From Comamonadaceae bacterium CG_4_10_14_3_um_filter_60_75 (GTDB taxonomy: Bacteria > Pseudomonadota > Gammaproteobacteria > Burkholderiales > Burkholderiaceae_C), in the NCBI GenBank assembly GCA_002784245.1, contig PFKL01000201.1, positions 1-8,015 on the forward strand: DNA of 8,015 bases. Direction: 5' to 3'. Below the pieces are notes generated by a model. It saw only the letters and a program-made list of their open reading frames with translations, had not been told where the DNA came from and did not search any database. Both the position numbers and the translations under genes were made by a program. Positions 6,088 to 8,015 of the stretch are shown here, one piece after another; the stretch's first letter is position 1, and each line of letters begins with the position of its first letter.

Positions 6088-6821
6088 AATCGACTGACAT
6101 TCACTGGTTCAAGTTTGCCGCCCCACAAAATTTTTACCGGTTGGCCGGGCGCATGTGGCCCTGGTTTGCGAGCCTGGCGACGATTCTGACCGTCATCGGT
6201 CTCTACATTTCCTTTTTTGTCGCGCCAGTGGACGCGCAACAAGGCCAAGGCTACCGCATCATCTTCGTCCACGTGCCGGCGTCCCAATTGTCAATGTTCA
6301 TCTACCTGGTGATGGCCGGATGGGCTGGCTTTGGTCTGGCGTTCAATACCCGCTTGTCGGGCATGATGGCCAGCGCCTTGGCGCCTACCGGTGCGCTGTT
6401 TGCCTTCTTGTCATTGTTGACCGGCGCGCTGTGGGGCAAACCCATGTGGGGCGCCTGGTGGGTATGGGACGCGCGCTTAACTTCTGAACTTATCCTGCTG
6501 TTTCTGTATCTAGGCTTCATGGCATTACAAGCATCCATCGACGACCCCCGCCGTGCCGACAAGGCCGGAGCCGTGCTGGCACTCGTGGGAGCGGTCAACG
6601 TGCCCATCATCTACTTCTCGGTCAAATGGTGGAACACCCTGCACCAGGGCGCCTCGGTGTCGATGAAGGGCAGCTCCATGGCCAGCACCATGCTCACCGG
6701 CATGCTGATCATGGTGGTGGCGTTCTGGATGTACGCCATCACCATCGTCCTGCTGCGGGTTCGCAGCATCATCCTCGATCGGGAACGTCACACGGAGTGG
6801 GTCAAAAATGCAGTGGAATAG
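6084..6821 (+). CDS. ccmC: Heme-handling membrane protein CcmC
   Basis: CcmC holds heme at the periplasmic face and attaches it to CcmE. It belongs to the heme-handling family with CcmF and CcsA. The 245-residue protein has about six membrane helices and the tryptophan-rich WWD loop MWGAWWVWDARLTSE (121-135), which presents heme. The two axial histidines are visible: His63 in FVHVPASQLS and His187 in KWWNTLHQGAS, the expected placement either side of the WWD loop. The start overlaps the ccmB stop (ATGA) and the 3' end overlaps ccmD by 14 bases. It is complete and has no odd features. Confidence 0.97.
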   Translation: MKSTDIHWFKFAAPQNFYRLAGRMWPWFASLATILTVIGLYISFFVAPVDAQQGQGYRIIFVHVPASQLSMFIYLVMAGWAGFGLAFNTRLSGMMASALAPTGALFAFLSLLTGALWGKPMWGAWWVWDARLTSELILLFLYLGFMALQASIDDPRRADKAGAVLALVGAVNVPIIYFSVKWWNTLHQGASVSMKGSSMASTMLTGMLIMVVAFWMYAITIVLLRVRSIILDRERHTEWVKNAVE

Positions 6822-6993
6822 TCTGTCAGAATTTTTGGACATGGGCGGCTACGCCCTGTATGTCTGGGGTAGTTTCGGCGTTACCGCGCTGGTGGTAGTG
6901 TTTGAAATCTGGGAGGTACGCGCCCGTCGTCGTGCTGTCTTGCAAAGTCTTTCCAACGAAACCGGGTCGCTTGCCGACTCAAGTGAGGCCTGA
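6808..6993 (+). CDS. ccmD: Small heme exporter protein CcmD
   Basis: A small membrane protein of the CcmABCD complex needed for release of holo-CcmE from CcmC. The 61-residue frame has one membrane segment (about 15-35) in the family pattern FLDMGGYALYVWGSFGVTAL, then a basic cytoplasmic stretch with EVRARRRAVL and a variable polar tail. Its ATG lies inside the end of ccmC (14-bp overlap), with GGAG (6794-6797) ten bases upstream. An alternative ATG at 6841 (the second Met, just before GGYALY) would shorten it by 11 residues and remains possible. Confidence 0.92.
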   Translation: MQWNSLSEFLDMGGYALYVWGSFGVTALVVVFEIWEVRARRRAVLQSLSNETGSLADSSEA

Positions 6994-6995
6994 AC

Positions 6996-7439
6996 ATGAA
7001 ACCTCGTCATAAACGTGCTGCCATCATCATCGGCGGTGTGGCTGCGATTGGCGTCGCGGCTTATTTTGTCCTGAATGCCTTCAACAGCAGTCTGGTGTTC
7101 TTCTTTACACCCAGCCAGGTGGCCAAGGGTGAGGCCCCCGTCAACCGCGCGTTTCGCGTTGGCGGCATGGTCAAGGAAGGCTCGGTCAAACGCGACAACC
7201 TGACCGTATCTTTCGTTGTCACCGACACCGCAAAGGAAGTGCCGGTGTCGTACACCGGCATCCTGCCCGACCTGTTTCGTGAAGGCAAAGGCGTGGTCGC
7301 GCAAGGCAAGTTAAACGACACCGGCCAGTTCAGCGCCACCGAAGTACTGGCCAAGCATGATGAAAACTACATGCCTCCTGAAGCGCAACACGCCATGGAT
7401 CAGGCCCAGATCGAAAAAGCCGCCCAAACGCTCAAGTAG
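6996..7439 (+). CDS. ccmE: Heme chaperone CcmE
   Basis: Periplasmic, membrane-anchored chaperone that binds heme covalently and hands it to the CcmF/H lyase. The 147-residue protein has a basic N-terminus (KPRHKR), a membrane anchor (about 8-28), then a small beta-barrel domain with FFTPSQV (36-42), FRVGGMVKEGSV (53-64) and GILPDLFREG (88-97). The heme-binding motif is LAKHDENYMP (118-127): His121 makes the covalent bond and Tyr125 is the axial ligand, the usual HxxxY form rather than the Cys variant of some archaea and sulfate reducers. It starts two bases after the ccmD stop, so it is certainly in the same transcript. Confidence 0.97.
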   Translation: MKPRHKRAAIIIGGVAAIGVAAYFVLNAFNSSLVFFFTPSQVAKGEAPVNRAFRVGGMVKEGSVKRDNLTVSFVVTDTAKEVPVSYTGILPDLFREGKGVVAQGKLNDTGQFSATEVLAKHDENYMPPEAQHAMDQAQIEKAAQTLK

Positions 7440-7473
7440 CGCCTACCCATTGACTACAACCAGGTGACTCCAC

Positions 7474-8015
7474 ATGATTCCAGAACTTGGACATTTTTCA
7501 CTCATCCTCGCCATGTTGGTAGCGTTGGCGATGGGTTCGCTGTGCATCGCTGGCGGTCAGCAAGGTCGCGCTGACTGGATGGCGCTGGCCCGACCCGGCG
7601 CGCAGGCGCTGTGGGTACTGACAGGGATTTCGTTCCTGTGTCTGGCCTGGTCGTTTTACACCAACGATTTTTCGGTGCAGTATGTGGCGCAAAACTCCAA
7701 CAGCAAACTGCCCGATATTTACCGCTTCGCTGCGGTCTGGGGCGGCCACGAGGGCTCGCTGCTGCTGTGGCTGCTGATGCTGTGCACCTGGATGATGGGT
7801 ATCTCTTTGTTCTCGCGGCAACTGCCTGATGTGATGGTGTCGCGCGTGCTTGGCGTCATGGCATTGGTCGCGGTTGGCTTTTTGCTGTTCATGCTGATCA
7901 CCTCCAGCCCGTTCACCCGCTTGAGCGACATTCCGGTTGACGGCCGCGACCTCAACCCCTTGCTGCAAGACCCGGGTCTGGTGTTTCACCCACCCATGCT
8001 CTATATGGGCTACGT
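7474..8015 (+). CDS. ccmF: Heme lyase subunit CcmF, 5' part, truncated by window edge
   Basis: Large membrane subunit of the holocytochrome c synthase, which passes heme from CcmE to CXXCH motifs of apocytochromes. Only 180 codons of the usual 650 are present. They include the N-terminal membrane helices (7-25, 43-62), a GGQQ loop, VWGGHEGSLLLW (88-99) with conserved His92, and GRDLNPLLQDPGLVFHPP (157-174) with His172, followed by MLYMGYV at the very end. The WWD domain proper lies beyond the edge. ATG 7474 has AGGTGA (7462-7467) six bases before it, and an upstream in-frame TTG is blocked by a stop. ccmE ends 34 bp upstream. CcmG and CcmH would be expected next, outside the window. Confidence 0.97.
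   Translation, partial: MIPELGHFSLILAMLVALAMGSLCIAGGQQGRADWMALARPGAQALWVLTGISFLCLAWSFYTNDFSVQYVAQNSNSKLPDIYRFAAVWGGHEGSLLLWLLMLCTWMMGISLFSRQLPDVMVSRVLGVMALVAVGFLLFMLITSSPFTRLSDIPVDGRDLNPLLQDPGLVFHPPMLYMGY

Noticed and set aside
7498..7989. A 163-codon minus-strand frame opposite ccmF
   Set aside because: It is rich in His, Gln and Arg as expected of an antisense frame to hydrophobic membrane-protein codons, and ccmF is clear on the other strand.

Overview
The window looks like chromosomal DNA of a GC-rich betaproteobacterium of the Burkholderiales, most likely family Comamonadaceae and close to Rhodoferax. The reasons are the MnmG and Ccm protein sequences, a PPi-type phosphofructokinase, and above all an RquA-type rhodoquinone gene, which is known from few lineages including Rhodoferax. 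This placement is from recognition of protein sequence, not a database search. I see no tRNA, rRNA, CRISPR array, transposase or phage gene.

Layout. (1) Positions 1-1394, minus strand: 5' part (464 codons) of mnmG, a tRNA wobble-uridine modification gene that runs off the left edge. (2) 1395-1827: a 433-bp divergent intergenic region with several short palindromes and one large 25-bp inverted repeat around a purine-rich core. (3) 1828-3045, plus: pyrophosphate-dependent 6-phosphofructokinase. (4) 3046-3216: intergenic, with an AT-rich palindromic block. (5) 3217-3825, plus: beta-class glutathione S-transferase with a TTG start. (6) 3847-4590, plus: rquA, the enzyme that turns ubiquinone into rhodoquinone. 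(7) 4591-4759: intergenic, with an FNR/Anr-like box and a possible -10 element. (8) 4760 to the right edge, plus: system I cytochrome c maturation operon ccmA-ccmB-ccmC-ccmD-ccmE-ccmF, very tightly packed; ccmF is cut by the window end.

How the genes fit together. CcmABCD load heme onto the periplasmic chaperone CcmE, and CcmF (with CcmG/H, expected downstream) attaches it to apocytochromes c. Rhodoquinone is a low-potential quinone that allows quinol-dependent fumarate reduction. The window therefore places an anaerobic quinone gene directly before the operon needed for c-type cytochromes, with a candidate oxygen-sensing regulator site between them. The reversible PPi-dependent phosphofructokinase fits an energy-sparing central metabolism. 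The most interesting part is the rquA-FNR box-ccm arrangement; the most puzzling non-coding part is the 88-bp inverted repeat at 1580-1667.
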